NCBI GenBank assembly: GCA_945861275.1
Contig: CAMATZ010000004.1
Coordinates: 1 to 64,000, forward strand
Length of the DNA stretch: 64,000 nt
DNA from: Bordetella parapertussis
Lineage (GTDB): Bacteria > Pseudomonadota > Gammaproteobacteria > Burkholderiales > SG8-41
Direction: 5' to 3'
In this document: one piece after another, positions 18,600 to 26,430 of the stretch
How the letters are laid out: each line of letters begins with the position of its first letter
How positions within the stretch are numbered: the first letter of the stretch is position 1
The notes under the pieces: model-generated
What the model was told of the DNA's origin: nothing
Seen by the model: only the letters and a program-made list of their open reading frames with translations
Databases searched by the model: none
Translations under genes and position numbers: made by a program

Positions 18600-18944
18600 A
18601 TGACCACGATATACGGCATCCGTAACTGAAGCACCATGAAAAAAGCCTTCGCGTGGCTCGAGGGCAAGGGCATCGAATACACGTTTCACGATTACAAAAA
18701 GCTTGGCGTGCCAGACAAGCGCATCAAGGTGTGGATCCAACAAGCCGGCTGGGAGCGCGTGCTCAATACCAAGGGAAAGACGTTTCGAGATTTGCCCACG
18801 GCACGCAAGCTTGACCTCAACGCCGCTAAAGCGGCTGCTCTGGCGAGCGAATTTCCCAGTGTCATCAAGCGACCCGTGCTTGAAAGCGGCAACACCATAG
18901 TGCTGGGATTCGATGCCGATAAGTACCAAATTGTGCTCAAGTAA
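18600..18944 (+). CDS. ArsC/YffB-like reductase with in-frame TGA at the catalytic Cys, candidate selenoprotein
   Basis: An ATG at 18600 follows AAGGAACGTCC. It reads TTIYGIRN, then TGA at 18627-18629, and continues in frame as STMKKAFAWLEGKGIEY to a TAA at 18944 (114 codons). YffB/ArsC-like proteins are about 115-118 residues and carry NC(D/S)TxKKA at exactly this place, so the TGA replaces the catalytic Cys. The rest is intact (FHDYKKLGV, LNTKGKTFRDL, IKRPVLE). A hairpin with SECIS geometry lies 15 bases after the TGA. The alternatives are a fresh nonsense mutation, a base-call error, or restart at the ATG at 18636, which has a poor ribosome binding site and would lose the active site. Confidence 0.75.
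18645..18665 (+). promoter_or_regulatory. SECIS-like hairpin downstream of the in-frame TGA
   Basis: GCCTTCG (18645-18651) pairs with CGAGGGC (18659-18665), giving seven pairs including one G-T wobble, around the loop CGTGGCT. The loop has G then T at its second and third bases, 24 and 25 bases after the TGA. In bacteria SelB reads a hairpin just after the Sec codon with a G near the start of the apical loop, usually 16-37 bases away. The geometry fits; function is inferred. The same bases encode a conserved part of the protein, so chance is not excluded. Confidence 0.5.
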
Positions 18945-19048
18945 CATCAAGTATTTCCTGTAAATCATTGAATTAACGGCCTTTTACAGAGTGGCATCGA
19001 GCTAAATTTATCGTTTACAATCAGCATATTAGAAAGTAAACTGCGCGT

Positions 19049-19552
19049 ATGAGATTACGTTTCGCCATTATTCTGACATGTTGTCTGGCAGCGCCTGTCG
19101 CGCCAGCCCATGCGGACGACGAGGGTCTGCCGCCCGATCTGGCCACACGCCTGACCAGCACTTTTGGCGGCGTGCTGGCGAGCGCGCAGGAATTGGTGCT
19201 GAACGCGATGAGCTTCATGGGCACCCCCTTCCGCTGGGGCGGCTCGTCGCCGGAAACAGGTTTTGATTGCAGCGGTTTCGTGCAATACGTGTTCCGGCAA
19301 GCGGCAGGAATGGTGTTGCCGCGCTCGTCTTTTGACCAGATACGCCAAGGCGCCGTGGTATCGCGCCACGAGCTGCAGCCCGGTGACCTGGTGTTTTTCA
19401 ATACTATGCGCGCCACCGCATCGCATGTCGGCATCTACATCGGCGAAAACCGTTTCATCCACGCGCCCAGTCGCGGCAAAACCGTGGAAATCGTCAATTT
19501 CGGCGACGCCTACTGGCAAGCACGCTATGACGGCGCGCGGCGGCTGATGTAA
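19049..19552 (+). CDS. NlpC/P60 (C40) family peptidoglycan hydrolase
   Basis: This 167-residue protein has a signal peptide (CLAAPVAPAHA) and one NlpC/P60 domain from about residue 48. The catalytic Cys is in GFDCSGFVQYVF, the His in SHVGIYIGENRF, and the third residue is probably the His of FIHAPSRG. LQPGDLVFFNT is also typical. It should cut D-Glu-diaminopimelate-type bonds in the periplasmic murein. It is a single gene with about 100 bp of AT-rich DNA upstream, and it ends 200 bp before the iron-island Fur-like site. Confidence 0.9.
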   Translation: MRLRFAIILTCCLAAPVAPAHADDEGLPPDLATRLTSTFGGVLASAQELVLNAMSFMGTPFRWGGSSPETGFDCSGFVQYVFRQAAGMVLPRSSFDQIRQGAVVSRHELQPGDLVFFNTMRATASHVGIYIGENRFIHAPSRGKTVEIVNFGDAYWQARYDGARRLM

Positions 19553-19753
19553 GCCTGCGGGTAGCAGCCCGCGAAGTACTCAGTTTCGTCATTTCAACGC
19601 GGTTCAAGTAGCAGCCCTGCGCGTATTACAGGCGACCGGCGTTGCTTAAGCTGCCTTCACAACTCCTTGTGATTTTCATTGCGCAGTGTTTGCGCCTTTG
19701 CGGTGACGCATTCGACATTTTGAGTTCCATTAGTAAATTCCGCAGTTGCTAAT

Positions 19754-19772
19754 GCGAATGATTATCGTTACA
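19754..19772. promoter_or_regulatory. Fur-box-like sequence
   Basis: GCGAATGATTATCGTTACA matches the 19-bp Fur consensus (GATAATGATTATCATTATC) at 14 of 19 positions by eye, with the central AATGATTATC intact. It ends 34 bp before the start of the iron-binding protein and lies upstream of hemP, tonB and exbBD. Iron-dependent repression of the whole run is inferred. Confidence 0.65.
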
Positions 19773-19806
19773 ATGCGAGTCAATGTTAAATAAACGGAGT
19801 ACTTTG

Positions 19807-20862
19807 ATGCCCATATATTTCCGTAACTATATGTTATTAAATACATTTCTAAAAACTATCGCGACTGTGGCCGCTATCGGCATCAGCCTGTCCGCGTATG
19901 CGCAAACCAGCGTCCTGAACCTTTATTCGTCACGCCACTACCAAACCGACGAAGCGCTCTACAGCAACTTCACCAAAGCCAGCGGCATTAAAGTGAACCG
20001 CATCGAAGCCGGCGAAGACCCTTTGATTGAACGCATACGCAACGAAGGCGCAGCCAGCCCCGCCGACGTGCTGATAACCGTGGATGCAGGCCGCTTGTGG
20101 CGTGCAGAGCAGTTGGGCTTGTTCCAACCCATCGAATCGAAGACGCTCGAATCGCGCCTGCCCGCCCACATGCGCGCCGGCAACAATCAGTGGTTTGGTT
20201 TTTCCACCCGCGCGCGCGTCATCATCTATAACAAATCGATGGTCAACGCCGCCGACGTCCAGAACTACGAAGACCTCGCCAACCCCAAGCTCAAGGGCAA
20301 GGTCTGCACGCGCTCGGGCAGCCATGTCTACAACCTGTCATTGATGAGTGCGCTGATTGAACACTGGGGCGAAGCCAAGGCCGAGGAATGGGCGCGCGGC
20401 GTGGTGGCAAACTTCGCGCGCGCGCCCAAGGGCGGCGACACCGATCAAATCACCGCAGTGGCCGCCGGCGAATGCGGCGTGGCGATCGCCAACACTTACT
20501 ATTACGTGCGCCTGATGACCTCCGACAAGCCGGAAAACCGCAAACTCATGGAATCCGTCGCGCTGGTGTTGCCCAATCAAAAGAGCTTTGGCACACACCT
20601 GAACGTTTCCGGTGCGGGTGTGCTGAAAAACGCCCCGCACAAAGACGCCGCGATTCGCTATCTCGAATATCTCGCCAGCGACGCCGCGCAAAGCTACTTC
20701 GCCAGCGGCAACAACGAATGGCCGGCCGTCGCTGCGGCACCGCTGAATAATCGCGGACTCGAAGCGCTGGGTAAATTCAAGGCCGATACGCTGAACGTGG
20801 CCGCGCTGGGCAAAAATCAGCCTGCCGCACAAAAGATTTTTGACCGGGTTGGATACAAATAA
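19807..20862 (+). CDS. Periplasmic Fe(3+)-binding protein of an ABC transporter
   Basis: The product has 351 residues from the ATG at 19807, seven bases after GGAG; an ATG at 19783 would add eight residues. After a signal peptide (ISLSAYAQ), VLNLYSSRHYQTDEALY opens the FbpA/FutA-type fold. TRARVIIYNKSMV, KLKGKVCTRSGSHVYN and the double Tyr in IANTYYYVRLM are where this family ligates ferric iron. No permease or ATPase gene follows, so it must work with distant partners or act differently. A Fur-like site is just upstream, and hemP begins 18 bp after the stop. Confidence 0.88.
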   Translation: MPIYFRNYMLLNTFLKTIATVAAIGISLSAYAQTSVLNLYSSRHYQTDEALYSNFTKASGIKVNRIEAGEDPLIERIRNEGAASPADVLITVDAGRLWRAEQLGLFQPIESKTLESRLPAHMRAGNNQWFGFSTRARVIIYNKSMVNAADVQNYEDLANPKLKGKVCTRSGSHVYNLSLMSALIEHWGEAKAEEWARGVVANFARAPKGGDTDQITAVAAGECGVAIANTYYYVRLMTSDKPENRKLMESVALVLPNQKSFGTHLNVSGAGVLKNAPHKDAAIRYLEYLASDAAQSYFASGNNEWPAVAAAPLNNRGLEALGKFKADTLNVAALGKNQPAAQKIFDRVGYK

Positions 20863-20880
20863 TGCACCTGGGTTTGCATC

Positions 20881-21069
20881 ATGACTGAACACCCAACAAG
20901 GCCGTTGCAAAAGGCAGAACGCAAACCCGAAGCAACGGCTATCGACAAGCAAGGCGAAGTGGATAGCAAGCAACTCTTCGCCGACGCGAAAGAATTGTTT
21001 ATCCGTCACGACGGTGAGCGCTACACCCTGCGCCGCACCAGCAAAGGCAAATTGATTCTGACGAAATAA
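20881..21069 (+). CDS. hemP: Hemin uptake protein HemP
   Basis: This 62-residue protein has a variable N-terminal half and a conserved C-terminus, DSKQLFADAKELFIRHDG then YTLRRTSKGKLILTK, which is the HemP domain. In Burkholderia and Bordetella relatives small HemP proteins are iron-regulated and needed for heme uptake gene expression; the mechanism is not settled. It lies 18 bp after the iron-binding protein, inside the presumed Fur-controlled run. No heme receptor or heme ABC genes are in the window. Confidence 0.85.
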   Translation: MTEHPTRPLQKAERKPEATAIDKQGEVDSKQLFADAKELFIRHDGERYTLRRTSKGKLILTK

Positions 21070-21182
21070 ATTACTGCGCTACTCGCCGCAGTGACGTGTT
21101 TTACCTGCCCAGCCAGCCAATACGCCCTCCCCTCCCGCGGGCGTCGGTAGCCAGCCACGGCATCCCCAATTCAGGACTGGTG

Positions 21183-21269
21183 ATGATCGAAAACTGGCGC
21201 TTTATATGGGTAATGGCATTGCTGATTTCGCTGGGCGCGTTGTTGCCGTTTGCGTTTGAGACGGTGTGA
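21183..21269 (+). CDS. 28-residue membrane peptide coupled to tonB
   Basis: An ATG at 21183 (or the GTG at 21180) behind TCAGGACTGG opens a 28-codon frame. The product is a Trp-containing start (MIENWRF), one hydrophobic helix (IWVMALLISLGALLPFAF) and a short tail. Its TGA overlaps the tonB ATG (TGATG), the classic layout for translational coupling. I know no family for it. It may only secure tonB translation, or it may join the Ton complex in the inner membrane. It is too short for most gene callers. Confidence 0.45.
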   Translation: MIENWRFIWVMALLISLGALLPFAFETV

Positions 21270-21961
21270 TGCAGCCTGCTTACCTGCGCGTCCTGCGCGA
21301 CCCTTCCTCGCGTGCGGACAAAATCACCGGCGTCGCTGTCGCTATCGCGATGCACGTTGTGGTTATTTTCATGTTGCTGCAATACGCGCCGGCGCGCACG
21401 GCGTTAATCAACGCTGTGCCGCTGATGGTGAGCCTGATTACGCCCGCAGCGCCTAAGCCCGACGTGCTACCCAAGCCGCTGCCGGTTGAACGCTTGCCGC
21501 AGCAACCGCGCGTCGCACCGCCACAACCGGTGCTGGCTGCGGCAGCAGATGCGCCGTCAACAGTTACTGTGCCACCCGCACCGTCTGTGCCGCTGCCGCC
21601 GATTGAATCGGTTCCTACGCCTGTTGCAGCACCATCGCCGCCATCCGCCCCGCCGGTGGCACCGAAGCCCGCGCCAATCGTGCCGCCGAATTTCAATGCG
21701 AATTATCTTAACAACCCCGCGCCCGCCTACCCCCCGATTTCGCGCCGTCAAGGGCACCAGGGCAAGGTGATTCTGCGGGTGCTTGTTAACGCAGGCGGCG
21801 ATGCCGATCAAGTTGAAATCCGCAATAGCAGCAGACACGATTTACTCGATCAAACGGCACTTGCAGCAGTGCGCCGCTGGCGATTCGTACCTGCGCGGCA
21901 AGGCGATCAGCCGGTCGCCGCGTGGGTGCTGGTTCCAATTACTTTTACTCTGGAAGGTTAA
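21269..21961 (+). CDS. tonB: Energy transducer TonB
   Basis: This 230-residue protein has the TonB plan: an N-terminal signal anchor (VAVAIAMHVVVIFMLLQ, with His in the helix), a long Pro/Ala/Val-rich periplasmic spacer (about 50-140) and a C-terminal domain (NNPAPAYPPISRRQGHQGKV, then ALAAVRRWRFVPARQG). It carries proton-motive energy from ExbBD to outer-membrane receptors. Its ATG overlaps the upstream 28-codon frame, and exbB starts 3 bp after its stop. Confidence 0.92.
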   Translation: MQPAYLRVLRDPSSRADKITGVAVAIAMHVVVIFMLLQYAPARTALINAVPLMVSLITPAAPKPDVLPKPLPVERLPQQPRVAPPQPVLAAAADAPSTVTVPPAPSVPLPPIESVPTPVAAPSPPSAPPVAPKPAPIVPPNFNANYLNNPAPAYPPISRRQGHQGKVILRVLVNAGGDADQVEIRNSSRHDLLDQTALAAVRRWRFVPARQGDQPVAAWVLVPITFTLEG

Positions 21962-21964
21962 AAA

Positions 21965-22714
21965 ATGGAAACACAAGCCGTAGGTATCGCGTCATTTTTG
22001 TCACAAACCGATGGCGTGGGCAAAGGCATACTCGTGCTGCTGCTGTTGATGTCGCTGGCGACATGGATTTTGATCATCACTAAAGCGATTCAATTCGTGG
22101 TGATGCGCAGACGTTCCGTGAGTTACATCAAAATCTTCTGGAATGCACCGTCGTTGCAGGCTGTGGGCAACCATCTGGACGCGCATCATCCCGTCGAACC
22201 GTTTTCACAACTCACCTGGCATGGCTTGGCTGCAGTGCGTCATCACCAGCAGCAGGGGGCCAACAAACTCGACGACGCCGGCAGTCCCGCCGAATTCATT
22301 ACACGTGCGATGCGGCGGGTGGTGGACGAGGAAACCGCGCGCATGGAATCCGGCCTGACCGTGCTTGCATCGGTGGGCAGCACCGCGCCTTTCGTCGGTT
22401 TGTTCGGCACGGTGTGGGGGGTCTATCACGCGCTGATTTACATCGGCATGAGCGGCCAAGGCACGCTCGAAAAAGTGGCCGGGCCGGTGGGCGAAGCACT
22501 GGTGATGACTGCGCTGGGCCTCGCGGTGGCGATACCTGCGGTGCTGGCCTACAACGCGATGGTGCGTGGCAACCGTGTGGCGCTGGCGCAACTGGATTCG
22601 TTTGCGCACGATCTGTTTGCGTTTCTCACCACCGGTGCGCACCTAATCGAAAATGCCGCTACATCGCCATCAATGCCAGCGCCCCTCAAACCAGTGCTCG
22701 CGAGGAGCAACTAA
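21965..22714 (+). CDS. exbB: Biopolymer transport protein ExbB
   Basis: This 249-residue MotA/TolQ/ExbB-family protein has three membrane segments: one near residues 18-40 and two in the second half. LASVGSTAPFVGLFGTVWGV and ALGLAVAIPAVLAYNAM are the proton-channel signatures. It forms the pentameric inner-membrane motor that powers TonB. It is packed between tonB (3-bp gap) and exbD (2-bp gap), so the three are one transcript. Confidence 0.94.
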   Translation: METQAVGIASFLSQTDGVGKGILVLLLLMSLATWILIITKAIQFVVMRRRSVSYIKIFWNAPSLQAVGNHLDAHHPVEPFSQLTWHGLAAVRHHQQQGANKLDDAGSPAEFITRAMRRVVDEETARMESGLTVLASVGSTAPFVGLFGTVWGVYHALIYIGMSGQGTLEKVAGPVGEALVMTALGLAVAIPAVLAYNAMVRGNRVALAQLDSFAHDLFAFLTTGAHLIENAATSPSMPAPLKPVLARSN

Positions 22715-22716
22715 TC

Positions 22717-23139
22717 ATGGCACTCGGCGGATTCAGCAAAAGCACCGGAAGCACACCCATGGCGGAAATCAACATGGTGCCGTTGATCGATGTGATGCTG
22801 GTGCTGCTGGTGATTTTTATCGTGACAGCACCGCTGCTCACGCACTCGGTCAAGATCGAGTTGCCCAAAGCGTCCAGCACGCCCAATCTCACCAAGCCGG
22901 ACAACATTCAACTCGGCATCAAGGCCGACGGCAGTCTCTACTGGAACGGCGAAAGCGTAGACGACGCGGCGCTCGCCGAACGCATGGCGGCCGCGACGAA
23001 GCTTGATCCGCGCCCTGAAGTACATATACGCGCCGAGCGCACCACTGAATATCAAAAGGTTGCGGAGGTGATGTCGGCGGCGGCGAAAGCCGGGTTGGTG
23101 AAGATCGGGTTTATTACCGACCCTGCCGAGGTTAAGTAA
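22717..23139 (+). CDS. exbD: Biopolymer transport protein ExbD
   Basis: The product has 140 residues from the ATG at 22717, with GAGGAG nine bases upstream inside the end of exbB. MAEINMVPLIDVMLVLLVIF contains the single helix with the essential Asp of ExbD/TolR, and the periplasmic domain follows (VKIELPKAS, RAERTTEYQKVAEVM). It is the proton-coupling partner of ExbB. It closes the tonB-exbB-exbD set, and the receptor gene starts 155 bp later. Confidence 0.94.
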   Translation: MALGGFSKSTGSTPMAEINMVPLIDVMLVLLVIFIVTAPLLTHSVKIELPKASSTPNLTKPDNIQLGIKADGSLYWNGESVDDAALAERMAAATKLDPRPEVHIRAERTTEYQKVAEVMSAAAKAGLVKIGFITDPAEVK

Positions 23140-23294
23140 GGCTAGGTAGGACTTGCTTCAACTCAAACATAAATATTAAAAACTTTAATAAAAACAAAAC
23201 CTTATGAAATTTAACCAGCCAGCCAACAAGCTCACCGCTTGCCTAGCCAGCCAGCAATTAGCGCTCGTTCGACATCTCTTGAAGGGAGAATCTG

Positions 23295-25595
23295 GTGAAG
23301 CAACCGCAATTACAGCCGCTGGCTGCGGCAATACAAGGCCTGTTTCTGGACGCCACAAAATTTCGTGTTCGATCAAAACGCACGCCAACGCAATCCGCGC
23401 CATCGTCCTGCAGCAGTCGCCCCGTGCTCGGCGGGCTGTTACCGCTGGGTGCGGCGATCGCTGGCATGGCGTTTACGCAGGGCGACGCTTGTGCGCAAAC
23501 TGCCCCAACCATTAAACCGCCAGCAGGAGAAGTCACGCTGCCGAGTGTCGATGTCAAAAGCAAACAAGACATCCCCGACGGCGTTCGCGCCACCACCTCG
23601 CGCGCCGGCAAAACGCTGCAGGATCCGCATGATATTCCGCAAGCCATAACCACCATCACCAACAGCCTGATGGAGCAACAGCAGGTGGGCAGTCTGCGCG
23701 AAGCGCTGCGCAATGTTTCCGGCCTGACGTTTAACGCCGCAGAAGGCGGGCGCTCCGGCGACAACATGAACCTGCGCAGCTTCTACACCTTCGGCGACTT
23801 GTATATGGACGGCATCCGCGATACCGCCCAGTACAATCGCGAGACCTTCAGCCTCGAACAGATCGACGTGCTGCGCGGCGCCGGTGCGATGCTGTTCGGG
23901 CGCGGCCAGGCAGGCGGCGTGATCAACCTGGTGAGCAAAACGCCGCTGCGTTTCGACCAGTACAAGTTCACCGGCAGCATCGGCACCTACGGTTACCGCG
24001 AAGCTACCGCTGATCTGAACAAGGCCTTCAATGCGGACACAGCGCTGCGCGTCAACCTGATGCAGCGCGATGAAGGCAGTTGGCGCAGCAATCCCGCCAC
24101 GGGCACCGAAGCGGAAATTCATCGCAGAGGCGCCGCGTTCAGTCTCGCCCTGAATCAGAACTCCAACAGCCGATTCTGGATAAACCACTATTACGCGGAA
24201 ACCAAAGACAACCCCGACTACGGCATCACCTTCGACAACGCAACACGCGCGCCGAACAAGCAGTTGCCCGCGAGCTATTTCTGGAACATCGACCGCAACT
24301 TCGACAAGAGCGAAACCAACGTCACCACGCTGGTGCACGAATATCAATTCTCGCCGCAAACCCAGTTGCGCACGCAATTACGCTTCGGCGACTACGAACG
24401 CAGTTACTGGGCAAAAACGCCCAACACAACCACACCCCCTAACGCGCTGGGCGGTGTTGGCGGCAATCAGGTGCGCGCCTCGGATTACGAAATCACCACC
24501 CTGCAATCCGACTTCACGACCAAATTCCAGGCGCTCGGCATGAAGCACGAGTTTCTCGCCGGGCTTGAATATCTCAAGGAAGACAGCCACCGCAAGGGTT
24601 TGCAAAACTACGGAACGGTCGCTGCGCCATCCTATTTCCCTTATGCGGAGGCGGTTGCCGGCGCTGCGACCGACTTCACCGGCAAATCCTACGCACTCTA
24701 CGTGCAGGACGCTGTCGAGTTCATCCCGAAATGGAAGGTGACACTCGGCATCCGCCGCGACCAACTGGACGCCACTTACAGCAGCACCACCTCACCCCGG
24801 CTAAGTTACGGCGAGAACAGCTACCGCGGCGCGATATCGTTTCATCCCAATGCTGAAACGCACTACTACATCGGATGGAGCGATTCCTTCAGCCCCACCG
24901 CCGATCTTTACCAACTGACGGTGGCGCCGCTGCCGCCGGAGCGCAGCGATGTCATCGAACTTGGCGCCAAGTGGCTGCTGTTCAACGGCGACCTTGCCCT
25001 GCGCGCCGCGCTCTACCGTGCCACCAAGGACTGGGAGCGCAATGCCGACCTCGAATCGACCGCGGCTGTTCTGACAAAAAAGCGGCGCACCGATGGCTTT
25101 GAACTCGAAGCCGCCGGACGCATCACCGACAACTGGGAAGTGTTTTCGGGCCTCGCACTGATGGATGCGAAAATTCTCGAAGTCGCCCAGAACGTCAGCG
25201 CCACGACCGGCGTAATCACTTCCGGCAATCCCGAGTATGTGGGCAAGCGTGCGCGCAACACGCCCCGCTACACCTTCAACCTGTGGACCACCTACAAGCT
25301 TGCCGGCCCCTGGAAAATCGGCGGCGGTGTCGAAACCAAGGGTGACCGGCAGGCAGTCAACCCCAGCGGCGCCGGCGCCGTGCCAACCCTGAACGGCGTG
25401 TACTATCCCAACACTGCGCCATCCTATGTGCGTTGGGATGCGATGGCTGTCTACGCGCAGAAAAAATGGGCACTGCGCTTGAACATCAAAAATCTGTTCA
25501 ACACGGTTTACTACGACGCGGTGTACGACAACGGCGGTTTTACGGTACCTGGCCCGCGCCGCACGGTAATTCTGAGCGCAGAGTCCAAGTTCTAG
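23295..25595 (+). CDS. TonB-dependent siderophore receptor, Fiu/catecholate type
   Basis: The product has 766 residues from a GTG behind GAAGGGAGAATCTG. It has a long signal region (cut near GDACAQ), a plug (IPQAITTITNSLMEQQQ, LREALRNVSGLTFNAAEGG, LRSFYTFGDLYMDGIRD, VLRGAGAMLFGRGQAGG) and a 22-strand barrel ending in a final Phe (SAESKF). Plug wording and the PiuC-like gene next door match catecholate receptors such as Fiu, which import ferric catechols. It lies downstream of tonB-exbBD on the same strand, with 155 bp of AT-rich leader. Confidence 0.9.
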   Translation: MKQPQLQPLAAAIQGLFLDATKFRVRSKRTPTQSAPSSCSSRPVLGGLLPLGAAIAGMAFTQGDACAQTAPTIKPPAGEVTLPSVDVKSKQDIPDGVRATTSRAGKTLQDPHDIPQAITTITNSLMEQQQVGSLREALRNVSGLTFNAAEGGRSGDNMNLRSFYTFGDLYMDGIRDTAQYNRETFSLEQIDVLRGAGAMLFGRGQAGGVINLVSKTPLRFDQYKFTGSIGTYGYREATADLNKAFNADTALRVNLMQRDEGSWRSNPATGTEAEIHRRGAAFSLALNQNSNSRFWINHYYAETKDNPDYGITFDNATRAPNKQLPASYFWNIDRNFDKSETNVTTLVHEYQFSPQTQLRTQLRFGDYERSYWAKTPNTTTPPNALGGVGGNQVRASDYEITTLQSDFTTKFQALGMKHEFLAGLEYLKEDSHRKGLQNYGTVAAPSYFPYAEAVAGAATDFTGKSYALYVQDAVEFIPKWKVTLGIRRDQLDATYSSTTSPRLSYGENSYRGAISFHPNAETHYYIGWSDSFSPTADLYQLTVAPLPPERSDVIELGAKWLLFNGDLALRAALYRATKDWERNADLESTAAVLTKKRRTDGFELEAAGRITDNWEVFSGLALMDAKILEVAQNVSATTGVITSGNPEYVGKRARNTPRYTFNLWTTYKLAGPWKIGGGVETKGDRQAVNPSGAGAVPTLNGVYYPNTAPSYVRWDAMAVYAQKKWALRLNIKNLFNTVYYDAVYDNGGFTVPGPRRTVILSAESKF

Positions 25596-25601
25596 GTTGT
25601 G

Positions 25602-25680
25602 GTTTTCGCTTTTCCTCCCCCTCCCATCGGGACCAAGGCACACCTGGAGCGGAGCAGAGGGATCGGGGGTGAGCGAAAGC
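25602..25680. repeat. REP-like imperfect inverted repeat
   Basis: A left arm with TTTCGCT then a C-run ending CCCTCCC (25602-25625) and a right arm with AGGGATCGGGGGTGAGCGAAAGC (25658-25680) form an imperfect hairpin of about 78 bp between the receptor and dioxygenase genes. It resembles the short REP-like palindromes scattered in betaproteobacterial intergenic DNA. It could limit read-through. Pairing is interrupted, so confidence is modest. Confidence 0.4.
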
Positions 25681-25739
25681 AGTATCGTAGCCGCAGCAGT
25701 GACCTGGTTTCGTAACTTTCACCAACCCAGAGCCGATAA

Positions 25740-26423
25740 ATGTTGCTGCATGTCCCCGAAGTTCTACCTCACGACGCGTTGGCAAAGTTGCGTCAAATCA
25801 CCGCCGACGCCGTATGGACAGACGGTCGCATCACCGCAGGCACGCAATCGGAAAAAACCAAAAATAATCTGCAAATCCCGGCGGAGGCGCCGGCATCACA
25901 AGAGGCAGGCAAGATCGTCCTGGACTGCCTGGGCAAGAGCGCGTTGTTTTTCACCGCGGCGTTACCGAAGCGTATTTTCCCGCCGCTATTTAATTGCTAC
26001 ACCGGCACGACCAACGTTTTCGGCAATCACGTAGACAACGCTGTGCGTACTTTTCGCGCAACCGGCGAGCACGTACGCACCGATCTTTCAGCGACGCTGT
26101 TCCTGAGCGATCCATCCGATTACGACGGCGGCGAACTCGTCATCGAAGGCAGCTTTGGCACGCAATCCATCAAACTGCCGGCGGGCGATCTGATTCTTTA
26201 TCCGGGCACCAGTGTGCATCGTGTTGAACCTGTCACCCGTGGCGCGCGCGTGGCGTCGTTTTTCTGGATCGAAAGCATGGTGCGCGAAGACAGCCGCAGG
26301 CAGTTGTTGTTCGATCTCGATATGTCGATACTCGGTTTGCGCGGCGGCGTCGGCGACACGCCGGAAGTGGTGCGGCTCACCGGCTGTTATCACAACCTGT
26401 TGCGGATGTGGGCCAGCGTTTGA
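25740..26423 (+). CDS. Fe(2+)/2-oxoglutarate-dependent dioxygenase, PiuC/YbiX family
   Basis: This 227-residue PKHD-type hydroxylase-like protein has VFGNHVDNAVR, giving the His-x-Asp iron ligands, and SVHRVEPVTRGARVASFFW, giving the distal His and the Arg that holds 2-oxoglutarate. LFLSDPSDYDGGELVIEG is the family strand pair. Members sit beside catecholate receptors (fiu-ybiX in E. coli, piuA-piuC in Pseudomonas), as here. The substrate is not established. It ends the plus-strand iron island; the next gene is convergent 7 bp on. Confidence 0.92.
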   Translation: MLLHVPEVLPHDALAKLRQITADAVWTDGRITAGTQSEKTKNNLQIPAEAPASQEAGKIVLDCLGKSALFFTAALPKRIFPPLFNCYTGTTNVFGNHVDNAVRTFRATGEHVRTDLSATLFLSDPSDYDGGELVIEGSFGTQSIKLPAGDLILYPGTSVHRVEPVTRGARVASFFWIESMVREDSRRQLLFDLDMSILGLRGGVGDTPEVVRLTGCYHNLLRMWASV

Positions 26424-26430
26424 GCCGCAG

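Noticed and set aside
18636-18944. A 102-residue protein starting at the internal ATG of the ArsC-like gene
   Set aside because: It would lack the catalytic position and first strand. The strong Shine-Dalgarno and conserved residues lie upstream of the TGA, so the longer reading is preferred.
23204-23515. A 103-codon frame overlapping the start of the siderophore receptor
   Set aside because: Its first part could be a leader peptide, but it has no Shine-Dalgarno and runs far into the receptor gene in another frame.
23439-24377. A 312-codon minus-strand frame opposite the siderophore receptor
   Set aside because: It is antisense to plug and barrel sequence with strong motifs; no independent signal is seen.
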